Shown: positions 24,070-32,508, counted from the first letter of the stretch. The stretch is 36,980 nt of DNA from Deltaproteobacteria bacterium RIFOXYA12_FULL_61_11 (GCA_001799195.1 MGSU01000191.1:1-36980); one strand, 5' to 3'. Program-made: numbers and translations. Notes: generated from the letters alone by a model not told the origin.

Positions 24070-26745
24070 TTATGACAAGCTGCGTCCGAGCTTGGAGAGA
24101 ATAAGGAGGGCGTGGCGGCGTAACTCGGGCAATTGAGCAGGTTCCGGGAGTTCAGGAAGGAAGAGGCAGTGTTCGAGCTGGAGTAAGGAACGCAGGAATT
24201 CGACCTCGTTCGGCAATTCGGGGAGCAGCGCAGGGAGGAGTTGGTCACCGAGTTGAAGATCCTGGCCGAAGATGGTCGCAGTAATTGCCCAACGGGTCAG
24301 GGAACGCCAGGGCTCCCTGCGGTCGGTCGGTGAAGGTGAGAGGTCGGCGCACAGTTCGGACAAGAGAAGGTCCGCGCTGTCGTGGAGGTAGTCGCGCAGC
24401 TCTTCGAGTCCGGTCAAGGGGGTCGCGAGGACTAGGTCGAGCAAACTCCCACGGTGACGTTCTATCCAAGAGATCAGGTAGTCATTGCGATAGAGACGCT
24501 CGATCGGCGCGAGGGTAGGCTCCGGCGCAGGTGTATCCTCTCGGCCGATCGGTCCGAGGAAGCGTTCTTCGAGGACGAGGTGGATGGTCCGGCGCAGCGC
24601 TTGGGCTCGGGTGAGGGGATCTCCGTCGGCGTGTTCGAAGAAGGCCCAGAGGCCTTGCGCGGGTTGAGACAGGGCAAGGGGGAGCGAACTTTCCGGCGGC
24701 TCGGAACCATCGTCGAGGTCAGACCAAACGAGGCGGAAAAGGTGGTCGTCGAGAATCTCCCAGGTCCTGCTCGGCCGGATGCGGGAACGCACACCTACGA
24801 GCATAATCCGGACCGCCGAGGGCGAGCTGAGGGTCCAGGAAGTGAGTACGCGATCCAGGACCTCGGGGGTCGGCCCAGGTTCATGGAGCAGGAGTTCGAG
24901 GAGTTCACGGTGAGGAGGCAGGTGGCCCAGCGAGGGCAAGAGAGAGGCACGGAGCTCGGGCTCCAGGGGAAGGCGTTCGAGGATGGTAGAAGAACGACGA
25001 TCGTCCACCTGCCTGCACGTCATCAGGCTCTCGAGGATGTGGACCTGGTGGTACTGGGAGGAACGGGCCAGCTCGAGGAGGAAATCGACAACCTCGGGAT
25101 CGGGACACAACCGACAGAGCTGGATCACTCGAAAGCGGAGCCGTGGATCGTCGAAGCGGTGGTAGAGGTCACGCAACAGGGGGAGCCCCAGGGAGAGCCT
25201 GGCCTCTTGGACGCAATCGAGCAAGGCGAGAGCTTGGACGAGGAACTCGCTCCTACCGAGCTGTTCGAAGAGTTGGTGCCTTCCTCGTTCGTCCTCGATC
25301 TGGGCCAAGGTCCAATAGCCCCAGTGTTTATAGGGAACGTCCTCCTTGAGGAAGTCGAGCACCGAGGGGAGGATGTCGATGCGACGCAACTCTCCCACGA
25401 GCCAAGCCGCGCGAGAACGCACCAACGGATCTTCTTCCGGATCGTCCAGGATCGTTCGCAGGACCTGATCCAGCCGTTCGAGGTGCTCCACGGTGAGCGA
25501 GTCCGTCTTGGCCCTGGTCTTGAGCACGCGCAAACTCTCCAAGCGGGTGCTGCTTTCTCCCGGTTGAGCGAGGAGGTCCAGGAAGAAGAGGTCGAGGTCT
25601 TTGTCCTCGAGTTTGGACAGGGCGAGCATGGCGGCTCGTTGCAGAGCCCCGGAGGTCAGCGCGAGGAGACTTCTATAGAAGGGTAAATACTCATGCACCC
25701 GCATGAGGTCGAGTACCTGGAGAGCCTCGAGGCGGAGTGCAGGGTCTTGTTCCTGTTGAAAGAAGACCCGCAGGGGTTGGTGACAGCTCTGGGTGAGCCG
25801 CAGGATGTGCAAGAGATTGCGTTTGACCCGGGGGCTTACGTCATTATGCAGGAACTGTTCGAAGAGACTGCAGAGCTCTGCCTCGGGGAACAGGCGCAGG
25901 ACCTTGAGTTGGTCCTCGTGGCGGCAGAGTTCCTCCGCCTCGAGGAAACGACGGATGAAGATGGTCAGGTCGAGGGCGCTGTGTTCGAGGGCTCGTTCAA
26001 TGGCGAGGGTCGCAAGGCGCTTGTGAAAAAGATCGGGATACTGGTCCTTGAGCCTCCGGAGCCGGGGAACCTCCTCTTTCAGACAGATCGCTCCGGCGCA
26101 ATGAAGCGCTGCCGGAATGAGTCCGGGATCGGGTCCCTCCGCGACCTCCAAGACCAGTTCGAGAGGTTCTCTGGAACGCAAACGGGCAAGGGCCAGGAGG
26201 ACCTCTCTGCGGTCGAGTGGGGAAAGGTCCGGATAGAGTGCGATGAGCTTGCGGCAGCAAAAGCGGCCACCCACGTAACCCAGGCAGCGCAGGCACAAGG
26301 TCAGAGTTGGGCCCTGGGCTTGGTCGAGCAGGTGCAAAAGATAGACAGTGGCTCGATAGGATCCAGAGCGAGCGATCGATCGAAGCGCTTGATGCCGGAC
26401 TTCTTCGTGCTCGTCGTCCATACAACGCACGAGCGTCCGGGTTACCAGTTGGTTGCCGATGAAATGGGCCAGGAGTTCGAGATAGCGCACCCGCACGTGC
26501 GAATCCAGGGCGAACCGGGCCTTGCGACACAGGAGCTGGGCTGCCTCGGGTGTGTTGAGAGATATCAGGAGCCGATAGTGATACTCGTTCTCTTCGCCTC
26601 GCTCGAGCATGTCGGTGATGCGCTCGAGAAGCATGATCTTATCGGTCCGTTCAGTCGAATCGAAGAGTTGCTTCCGCAAGCCGTGGTCCCCGTGGCCGGG
26701 TCGAGGTAGGTGGGGGGTGAAAGAATCGAGGGGTTGCTCCGACAT
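24070..26745 (-). CDS. large HEAT-repeat protein
   Basis: About 891 residues from the ATG at 26745 (an in-frame ATG at 26784 adds 13; neither has a convincing ribosome site). Almost the whole length is amphipathic helical pairs of HEAT/PBS-lyase-like type, for example EVRHQALRSIARSG, LRLEALQVLDLMR and LVRSRAAWLVGELRRI. The last 250 residues are less repetitive. There is no signal peptide, membrane helix or enzymatic motif, so a cytoplasmic scaffold or adaptor is likely. It is divergent from the GspE_N pair. Very high Leu, Arg and Glu content and long open frames on the opposite strand are by-products of its GC-rich codons. Confidence 0.88.
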   Translation of the reverse strand: MSEQPLDSFTPHLPRPGHGDHGLRKQLFDSTERTDKIMLLERITDMLERGEENEYHYRLLISLNTPEAAQLLCRKARFALDSHVRVRYLELLAHFIGNQLVTRTLVRCMDDEHEEVRHQALRSIARSGSYRATVYLLHLLDQAQGPTLTLCLRCLGYVGGRFCCRKLIALYPDLSPLDRREVLLALARLRSREPLELVLEVAEGPDPGLIPAALHCAGAICLKEEVPRLRRLKDQYPDLFHKRLATLAIERALEHSALDLTIFIRRFLEAEELCRHEDQLKVLRLFPEAELCSLFEQFLHNDVSPRVKRNLLHILRLTQSCHQPLRVFFQQEQDPALRLEALQVLDLMRVHEYLPFYRSLLALTSGALQRAAMLALSKLEDKDLDLFFLDLLAQPGESSTRLESLRVLKTRAKTDSLTVEHLERLDQVLRTILDDPEEDPLVRSRAAWLVGELRRIDILPSVLDFLKEDVPYKHWGYWTLAQIEDERGRHQLFEQLGRSEFLVQALALLDCVQEARLSLGLPLLRDLYHRFDDPRLRFRVIQLCRLCPDPEVVDFLLELARSSQYHQVHILESLMTCRQVDDRRSSTILERLPLEPELRASLLPSLGHLPPHRELLELLLHEPGPTPEVLDRVLTSWTLSSPSAVRIMLVGVRSRIRPSRTWEILDDHLFRLVWSDLDDGSEPPESSLPLALSQPAQGLWAFFEHADGDPLTRAQALRRTIHLVLEERFLGPIGREDTPAPEPTLAPIERLYRNDYLISWIERHRGSLLDLVLATPLTGLEELRDYLHDSADLLLSELCADLSPSPTDRREPWRSLTRWAITATIFGQDLQLGDQLLPALLPELPNEVEFLRSLLQLEHCLFLPELPEPAQLPELRRHALLILSKLGRSLS

Positions 26746-26855
26746 GGACGGCTCTGTCCTACTTCGCTCAGGAAGTCGCTCCATACCATGTTCGCGGGGC
26801 TCTGCCTAGAGTTGCTTCGTCGGGTTCAGAGCAACTCGTGCCGGTAAGCCCGAAC

Positions 26856-26884
26856 TGGACAGGGTACGTGGTGGCGAGTACACT
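26856..26884 (+). promoter_or_regulatory. predicted promoter of the tandem GspE_N genes
   Basis: TGGACA (26856-26861) and TACACT (26879-26884) have the ideal 17-base spacing and match consensus at five and four of six positions. The start point would fall about 26 bases before the ATG at 26917. Confidence 0.5.
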
Positions 26885-26916
26885 CGGACCTTCGGAGCCT
26901 CTAGCAGGCATGAGAC

Positions 26917-27660
26917 ATGAGCGCGATCCCCGGATTCGAGACCATTCTGGTCGAGGTCGGTATTCTGACTGAAGCCGACCTCGACCAGGCCCGCGAAGTC
27001 GCCGCACACTGGGACGAGAGTCTCGGCAATGTTCTGGTGAGGCTCGGTCTGATCTCCGAGGACGTGTTGCTCGAGGCAAAAAGCCTGTACCACGATATTC
27101 CCAGGATCCACATCGACGATGTGACGATCAAAGAAGAGTTCCTCAAGGTCCTCCACCCCTCGATCGTCCGGCGCTACCGGGTCTTTCCGTTCGGGATGGT
27201 CGACGAGGGAGAAGAAGTGCTCCTCAAGCTCGCACTCTTCGAACCAGAGCAAGATCTCATGTACCAGGCGGTCGAGCGGGAATCGGGGATGAAGCTCCAG
27301 CCCTATCTCCTCCGTGAACAGGACCTGAACCAGCTCGTCTCTACCTATTACGAGGGTGGCAGCAGTATGACCGATCTGGGCGCAGGCCCCTCCGCCTCCT
27401 TCCAGATGATCAAGGCCATGGGGATCGACGAGGTCAGCCAGCTCGACGTCGCAGGGCCTGAGCGCAGACGGTACAATCCCCAGTTGCTGGCAGCGGTACG
27501 GGGATCGCTCCAGGGACTTGTCGATCAACTCCGACACCACCCGCGCCCCGAAGAAGAGGAGTTCAGCAATCTCCTGGAAGAATACCATCGGCTACTCGAA
27601 GTCCTCCTCGAGAAAGGAGTCCTCGTCGAAACCGAGGCAACCGCCTTGCGCAGGAATTGA
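26917..27660 (+). CDS. orphan GspE_N/MshEN domain protein
   Basis: A 247-residue cytoplasmic protein whose first 140 residues follow the type II secretion ATPase N-terminal domain: VEVGILTEADLDQAREVAAHW, LGNVLVRLGLISEDVLLEAKSLYHDIPRIHID, then FLKVLHPSIVRRYRVFPFGM and a TYYEGG end. The ATPase domain that normally follows is absent. Instead there is a linker and a helical C-terminus ending LLEVLLEKGVLVETEATALRR. Related domains bind c-di-GMP or partner proteins; neither can be shown here. Two bases separate its stop from the next, paralogous gene, so the two are surely co-transcribed. Confidence 0.88.
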   Translation: MSAIPGFETILVEVGILTEADLDQAREVAAHWDESLGNVLVRLGLISEDVLLEAKSLYHDIPRIHIDDVTIKEEFLKVLHPSIVRRYRVFPFGMVDEGEEVLLKLALFEPEQDLMYQAVERESGMKLQPYLLREQDLNQLVSTYYEGGSSMTDLGAGPSASFQMIKAMGIDEVSQLDVAGPERRRYNPQLLAAVRGSLQGLVDQLRHHPRPEEEEFSNLLEEYHRLLEVLLEKGVLVETEATALRRN

Positions 27661-27662
27661 CC

Positions 27663-28235
27663 ATGCTCGATCCATCCGTACTCGGAGCCTATCTCTTGAA
27701 GCGAGGGGTACTCGATGAGTCTCTGCACCGCTTCATCTTCTTGGAACAGAAGGTCGCACCGCACAGGATCAAGCCCTTCTTGCTCGAAGGGGGCTACCTC
27801 GAAGAGACGGAATTCCTCTCCTTTGTGGCCAAGCTCTACCAGCTCGAGATGGTCAAAGAAGACGAACTCACCACCATAAGCCAGGAATTGTTCAAGGTCG
27901 TACCGCTCAAGATCATGTGCCGGCACCTCGTCCTCCCGCTGCGCCTCGTCCGGCACCGGCGCCGGAAGCGTATCCTCTTAGCCGTCGAAAATCCTTTCCG
28001 GGTCAAAGTGATCGAAAAGATCAGGGCCATGTGGGACGTGGGCCTCGAGCTGATCGCCAAAGACGAGTTGCAGGAATTCCTCGAAGATCGCTTCCCGGGG
28101 CAAGAACTTCCTTTCAGCACCTCCCCCGAGACCGAAACCCTGCAACAAGAATTCGCCGACCTCTTGTTGCGCTTGGTCGAGCAGGGCATCTTAACCCGCC
28201 TCGAGGTCCTGACGAGAGTGCGGTCCTTGAGCTGA
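27663..28235 (+). CDS. second orphan GspE_N-like protein
   Basis: A 190-residue paralogue-like partner of the preceding gene. It contains LGAYLLKRGVLDESLHRFIFLEQ, FLSFVAKLYQLEMVK, a PLKIMCRHLVLPLRLV strand-helix segment and LAVENPFRVKVIEKIRAMWDVGLEL. These fit the order of a GspE_N domain (lacking a separate first subdomain of full length). It also has a C-terminal helix pair LLLRLVEQGILTRLEVLTRVR that matches the end of its neighbour. No ATPase domain, signal or membrane helix. The ATG at 27663 is used; an in-frame TTG at 27657 overlaps the upstream stop. It converges on mlaD. Confidence 0.8.
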   Translation: MLDPSVLGAYLLKRGVLDESLHRFIFLEQKVAPHRIKPFLLEGGYLEETEFLSFVAKLYQLEMVKEDELTTISQELFKVVPLKIMCRHLVLPLRLVRHRRRKRILLAVENPFRVKVIEKIRAMWDVGLELIAKDELQEFLEDRFPGQELPFSTSPETETLQQEFADLLLRLVEQGILTRLEVLTRVRSLS

Positions 28236-28291
28236 GAGCTGACCTTTCCAACCTTGGTGGCGAGGAACCATGGATGCGGTGAAGGGGGTAG

Positions 28292-29779
28292 CTACATGCT
28301 CGGGGTCGGGAGTGAGGTCAGGACGGTCTTCAGGTCGTCGTCGGTGAAGCGGAGGCCGAGGCCTAAGAATGCATTGTAGAACATATGTTTGTCGGAGTTG
28401 GAGTTGATCAGGTCGTCGATACCCGCGGCCAGTAGCAGTTGCCGGTAGAGGTTGAAGGTGAGCAACGAACGCAGGTGAGGACGGTCCGTACGGGTGAAAT
28501 CGAAGGCCTCGAAGGTCAGGGTCAAGCGTTTGTCGAGGAGATGGTAATCGAGGGCGATCCCGCCCTCGGAGCGGAGCAGGCCGAAGCGGAAGGTCATGTC
28601 ATAGAGGGTCTTGCAGAACTGCAGGGAGAAGGTCAGGTCGTCGTCCGAGGTCCGTTCGATCAATCGGGTGGGCTCATCACTGCCCTCCAGTTCCCATTCG
28701 GTCTGGGTCACCTTGAGATCCCCGAAGGACGGAGAGTCCACGAACTCGAGGAGGAAATACTTGTCCGGGCGAGGTTGCAACGTGATCTGGACGATATTCT
28801 GGATCTCTTGTTCGTCGCCCAGGAATTCGCCGCGATACCCGATCGAGGTGGAGAGCTTGCGTCCTCGGTCGAGGTATTCGTTGACCCCGCGGATGGCCTC
28901 GGTCAACTCCAAGCCAATCTCTTCGTCGCTCAGCAGCTTACCCGCAGTGCCCTTGCCCTCGCTGATGCGGTCGACCAACCCCTCGACCTTCTCGGCGATG
29001 AGCCGTACCCGCTCGGAGATGGCGGCGAGATCGGCGCTACCGGTCTTCACCAACTCGCTGCCCTGGTTGGAGATCGTCTCGACGTTCTCCATGGTCCTGG
29101 TGATTTTCGGCGTGGTCTCGTGGAAGAGTTCGATAAGGTCTTTGGAGAGGATGTCGAGCGAGGTGGTGATGCTGTCGAATTTGCGGTCGCTGTTGACGAT
29201 GGTCCGGTCCATGCTCAGCACCACCTTGTGCACGGCCTGGGTGATCACCTCGAGGTTGGCGAGCAGGGTCTTGATCGCCTCACGGCTGATGTCCTCCCGC
29301 AAGATGGTATCCAGGTTGGCGGTGATGCTCTCGATGTACCCGGCAATGCTCTCAAACTTCTCGAACGCTTTGGCCATGGGGGAGGAAGATTCCGCGTTGC
29401 GGATGGTGTCCTGGTCGGGCAGGACGCCCCTGCTCTTAGTGCCCGGGAGGATATTGAGGTATTTCTCACCCAGGATACCGCGGTCGCGGATGGTCACCGA
29501 GGCATCTTGGTAGATGATCACTTTGGGGTCGAGGGCCAGGGTCACGCGGGCTTTCGCACCCTCGAGGTCGATAGCCTTGATGAAACCGACGCGGATACCG
29601 GCGGTCTCAACCGGGGTTTTGTCCAACAACCCGGTGGCATCCTCGAAGAGCACGGAGTGGATCTTCCAGCCGCCAGAGGTCTCGGGCGTGTCGTCGACCC
29701 GGGAGATCATCCAGAACACGATACCGAAGACCGAGAAGAAGAAGAGGCCGACCTTGAACTCGGTGGTACTCAGAGTCAT
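28292..29779 (-). CDS. mlaD: MlaD-type MCE protein with strand-rich C-terminal extension
   Basis: The substrate-binding, periplasm-facing subunit of the Mla-type phospholipid transporter, 495 residues and much longer than E. coli MlaD (about 180). An N-terminal membrane helix (VGLFFFSVFGIVFWMI) leads to the MCE domain around 38-115 (GLLDKTPVETAGIRVGFI, DRGILGEKYLNILPG). A long helical/coiled-coil stretch (120-310) follows. Residues about 315-490 alternate in short amphipathic strands and end with GLGLRFTDDDLKTVL, similar to an outer-membrane-barrel-like module. The extension may let the subunit reach the outer membrane (inference). The start overlaps the mlaF stop (ATGA). Last gene of the operon. 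Confidence 0.93.
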   Translation of the reverse strand: MTLSTTEFKVGLFFFSVFGIVFWMISRVDDTPETSGGWKIHSVLFEDATGLLDKTPVETAGIRVGFIKAIDLEGAKARVTLALDPKVIIYQDASVTIRDRGILGEKYLNILPGTKSRGVLPDQDTIRNAESSSPMAKAFEKFESIAGYIESITANLDTILREDISREAIKTLLANLEVITQAVHKVVLSMDRTIVNSDRKFDSITTSLDILSKDLIELFHETTPKITRTMENVETISNQGSELVKTGSADLAAISERVRLIAEKVEGLVDRISEGKGTAGKLLSDEEIGLELTEAIRGVNEYLDRGRKLSTSIGYRGEFLGDEQEIQNIVQITLQPRPDKYFLLEFVDSPSFGDLKVTQTEWELEGSDEPTRLIERTSDDDLTFSLQFCKTLYDMTFRFGLLRSEGGIALDYHLLDKRLTLTFEAFDFTRTDRPHLRSLLTFNLYRQLLLAAGIDDLINSNSDKHMFYNAFLGLGLRFTDDDLKTVLTSLPTPSM

Positions 29780-30522
29780 GACTTGCTCACGGGTGCCCTC
29801 TCGATTCCGGCCAGGAAGAGCCGCATCATCGGGTGTTCACTCTCTTGTACCTTCTCGGGGGTGCCGAATTCAACAATTTTCCCCTCATTGAGTAACCCGA
29901 GAAAATCGGAGATGCGCAGGGAGGAGCGAATGTCGTGGCTGATGACGATGGTGGTGATCCCCAAGGCCTCCTGGGTCGTCGCGATGAGGTCGTTGACCGT
30001 GTCGGTCATCACCGGATCGAGGCCGGTGGTCGGTTCGTCGTAGATGATGATCTTCGGGTCCAGGGCCACGGCCCGGGCCAGGGCGACTCTCTTCTTCATC
30101 CCGCCGCTGAGTTCCGAAGGCATCTTCTTCTCGATGCCGGCTAGGCCGACCAGGCGCAGTTTCTCGGCTACCACGTGCTGGACCTCGGAGCGTTTGAGCC
30201 GCGTGTGCTCGAACAGGGGGAAAGAGATGTTATCGAAGACGTTCATGAAATCGAACAGCGCCGAGTCCTGGAACAAGTAGCCGAACTTCTTGCGCACCTG
30301 GAGCAATTCGCGGTCGTCCAGAGTCTCGAGGTCCTGGCCGTCAACCACGATGGTGCCGCTGTCGGGACGCAGGAGCCCGATGATGTGTTTGACCAAGACC
30401 GACTTGCCGCTGCCGCTGCCGCCGAGGATGGTGGTGATTTTCCCCTCGGCAAAAAAAATGCTGGCACCGTCGAGAACAACTTGCTGTTTGAAAGATTTGT
30501 GTAGGTCTTGGACATCGATCAC
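29776..30522 (-). CDS. mlaF: Mla-type ABC transporter ATP-binding protein
   Basis: Hydrolyses ATP to drive MCE-linked phospholipid transport across the envelope; a cytoplasmic subunit bound to MlaE. The 248-residue protein starts at GTG 30522, with GAGAGGTAG upstream. All ABC motifs are present: Walker A GGSGSGKS, Q-loop FQDSALFD, signature LSGGMKKRVALARA, Walker B IIIYDEPTTGLDP and the switch His in ISHD. The FQDSALFDFMNVFDN segment and signature with MKKR are typical of the MlaF/Ttg2A group. It starts 11 bases after the mlaE stop and overlaps mlaD by 4. Confidence 0.96.
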   Translation of the reverse strand: MIDVQDLHKSFKQQVVLDGASIFFAEGKITTILGGSGSGKSVLVKHIIGLLRPDSGTIVVDGQDLETLDDRELLQVRKKFGYLFQDSALFDFMNVFDNISFPLFEHTRLKRSEVQHVVAEKLRLVGLAGIEKKMPSELSGGMKKRVALARAVALDPKIIIYDEPTTGLDPVMTDTVNDLIATTQEALGITTIVISHDIRSSLRISDFLGLLNEGKIVEFGTPEKVQESEHPMMRLFLAGIERAPVSKS

Positions 30523-30533
30523 TGCTCTACCTC

Positions 30534-31313
30534 TCAGATGACCAGGGCGGTGATGACGTAGTCCGCGACAAAGATCGAAATGGAGGAGAGCACCACCGCT
30601 TCGGTGGTCGAGCGGCCCACACCCTCGGCGCCGCCGCCGGAATAGAAACCTTTGTGGCAACTGATGATCGCGATCAAGGCACCGAAGACCGAGGACTTGA
30701 TGAGTCCGTGGGAAATATCCCCCACGTCGACCATCCACTCGATCCGGTACACGAAAATGCCCTCGTTGATCCCCAAGAGGACCACGCCGACCACGTAGCT
30801 GCCAAGGATACCGATGAAATCGAAATAGGCGGTCAGCACCGGCATGACCAAGGTCGTGGCGATGAAGCGCGGTACGATCAGGTAATTGACCGGGTCCACC
30901 GCCATGACCATGAGGGCGTCGATCTGATGGGTCACCCTCATGGTCCCGAGCTTTGCGGCGATGGCTGAACCAGCTCTGGCGGCGACCATCAGACTGGTCA
31001 GCACCGGAGCCAACTCCCGGACGAGCGAAATACCCACGACCATGCCGGTGTATCCCTCGGCGTTGAAGAGGCGGAAGACCTTGCCCGTCTGGAGGGCGAA
31101 AACGGCGCCGGTGAAGAAGCCGGTCAGGGTGATGATGCCCATCGAATTGACTCCGATGAACTCCATCTGCTCGAGGATGAGCTTGAAGCGGTAGGGGCGT
31201 CGCAGGCTGTTGCGCAGGGCGAGGAACAACAGGATCAGGATGCTGCCCGTCTCGGTGATGAAGGTGATGATGACACGCCCGAGAGCGGCGATCGGGGCCA
31301 ACAGGTAGTTCAT
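30534..31313 (-). CDS. mlaE: Mla-type ABC transporter permease
   Basis: The inner-membrane permease of the Mla/MCE phospholipid transporter, 259 residues, with about five to six hydrophobic segments. Family hallmarks include EQMEFIGVNSMGIITLTGFFTGAV-like N-terminal interface sequence in short form, SLVRELAPVLTSLMVAARAGSAIAAKLGTM and the DALMVMAVDPVNYLIVPR segment, then the YSGGGAEGVGRSTTEAVV end. The ATG at 31313 overlaps the alr stop (ATGA), so translation is probably coupled. A start six codons upstream is possible but less likely. Confidence 0.95.
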   Translation of the reverse strand: MNYLLAPIAALGRVIITFITETGSILILLFLALRNSLRRPYRFKLILEQMEFIGVNSMGIITLTGFFTGAVFALQTGKVFRLFNAEGYTGMVVGISLVRELAPVLTSLMVAARAGSAIAAKLGTMRVTHQIDALMVMAVDPVNYLIVPRFIATTLVMPVLTAYFDFIGILGSYVVGVVLLGINEGIFVYRIEWMVDVGDISHGLIKSSVFGALIAIISCHKGFYSGGGAEGVGRSTTEAVVLSSISIFVADYVITALVI

Positions 31314-32422
31314 GCTGCCCCGTGGTAGCATCGGGGGAGTTGGGCGGACATCCCGGTCATGATTTCATAAGGGATGAGACCGCTGCGAAGGGCCAGGGCC
31401 TCGACCCGCAGGGAGGGATCCTCGGATCGGCCGAACAAGACCGCCTCTTGACCGGGACGAGGGTCGGGCAAGGTGGTCAGGTCGAGACAGAGCATGTCCA
31501 TGGAAATATCTCCGACCACGGGTACGAGCCGCCCCCCGACGAGGGCGGTGCCTCCCGGGCCGAAGGAGCGCAGGAACCCGTGTCCGTACCCGATCGGGAC
31601 CACACCTACCAGGAGGTCGTGGTCGGCGGTGAAGGCTCGGCGATACCCGATGCTCCGGCCGGCTGCCACGGGACGGACCTGGACGATGGGCGCACACAGC
31701 GACATGACGGGGCGTAAACCCAGGCGCGAACCTCCGCCCGGTTCTATGCCGTACAGGGCAATACCGGGGCGGACGTGCGTGTGATGGGCTTCCGGATGGT
31801 GCAAGAGGACCCCGGAGTTGGCCGCGTGTACATAACGCAACGCGGGACCGAGGATCGAGCGGGCTGTCCGAACCACCTCGGAGAAGATCTCCAGTTGGGC
31901 CCGGGCGGCGACGGTGCCATAATCGGGCAGGTGGGTACACAGCCCGACCACGGCCAACCCCTTGTGCGAGGTCGCAAACCTGAGTACCTCCACGAGTTCG
32001 GTCGCCGGGAACCCGAGGCGGTTCATGCCGGTGTCGATCTTCAGATGGACGGGCACCGAGGTGCCGAGGGCCACGGCGCGATCATGGAGACGGGGCAGGA
32101 GTTGGGGCGAGGTCGAGGTCAGGTGGACCTCGCTGCCGACCAAGTCCACGAGTTCGGGATCGAGGTCGTTGAGCAGGAGCACCGTGGCCTGGGGTAAGGC
32201 CTTTTCAAGAACACGGGCTTCGGAAACGGCCGAGACCGCCAAGAGCGCTGCGCCTGCCCGTGCAAGAGACGTGGCCGAGGGCACCAAGCCGTGACCGTAG
32301 GCGTTGTCTTTGACCACGGCGATCAAGCCGGTGGAAGGACCAACATAGGTTTGCAGGGCACTGGCATTGGCGGCAAGGGCAGTGAGATCGATCTCGAGCC
32401 TGGTTCTTACCTCACCTGACAT
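31310..32422 (-). CDS. alr: alanine racemase
   Basis: A PLP-dependent enzyme that converts L-alanine to D-alanine for peptidoglycan. The 370-residue protein carries the PLP lysine at Lys38 in AVVKDNAYGHG. HLKIDTGMNRLGF, CTHLPDYG and YGIEPGG follow in order, as does the SIGYRRAFTADHD segment holding the second catalytic Tyr of the C-terminal domain. VVGDISMDMLCLDLT is the usual C-terminal signature. The ATG at 32422 is preferred over in-frame 32482, because the -35-like box lies at 32477-32482 and a GGTGGAACC ribosome site precedes 32422. It is the first gene of the alr-mlaE-mlaF-mlaD operon, linking cell-wall precursor supply with lipid transport. Confidence 0.96.
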   Translation of the reverse strand: MSGEVRTRLEIDLTALAANASALQTYVGPSTGLIAVVKDNAYGHGLVPSATSLARAGAALLAVSAVSEARVLEKALPQATVLLLNDLDPELVDLVGSEVHLTSTSPQLLPRLHDRAVALGTSVPVHLKIDTGMNRLGFPATELVEVLRFATSHKGLAVVGLCTHLPDYGTVAARAQLEIFSEVVRTARSILGPALRYVHAANSGVLLHHPEAHHTHVRPGIALYGIEPGGGSRLGLRPVMSLCAPIVQVRPVAAGRSIGYRRAFTADHDLLVGVVPIGYGHGFLRSFGPGGTALVGGRLVPVVGDISMDMLCLDLTTLPDPRPGQEAVLFGRSEDPSLRVEALALRSGLIPYEIMTGMSAQLPRCYHGAA

Positions 32423-32453
32423 GGTTCCACCCGTACCACCGCCGTGGTCCGAA

Positions 32454-32482
32454 GACCTAGCGGCTCGGGGAGGAATTGTCAA
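32454..32482 (-). promoter_or_regulatory. putative promoter of the alr-mla operon
   Basis: On the minus strand, a perfect TTGACA (32482-32477) and TAGGTC (32459-32454) are 17 bases apart, with the ATG at 32422. The -10 box is weak but of the same TAGG form as at the beta-barrel operon. Confidence 0.4.
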
Positions 32483-32508
32483 CGAGCGAAGCCTTTGTCG
32501 TGTATAAG

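Noticed and set aside
24454-26709. Two long plus-strand frames (410 and 338 codons) opposite the HEAT gene
   Set aside because: Composition is Glu/Gly/Arg-rich without fold-like pattern, and both are explained as antisense shadows of the HEAT-repeat gene.
28439-30043. 534-codon plus-strand frame opposite mlaD and mlaF
   Set aside because: It runs across two genes with full motifs on the other strand; no recognisable domain or ribosome site.
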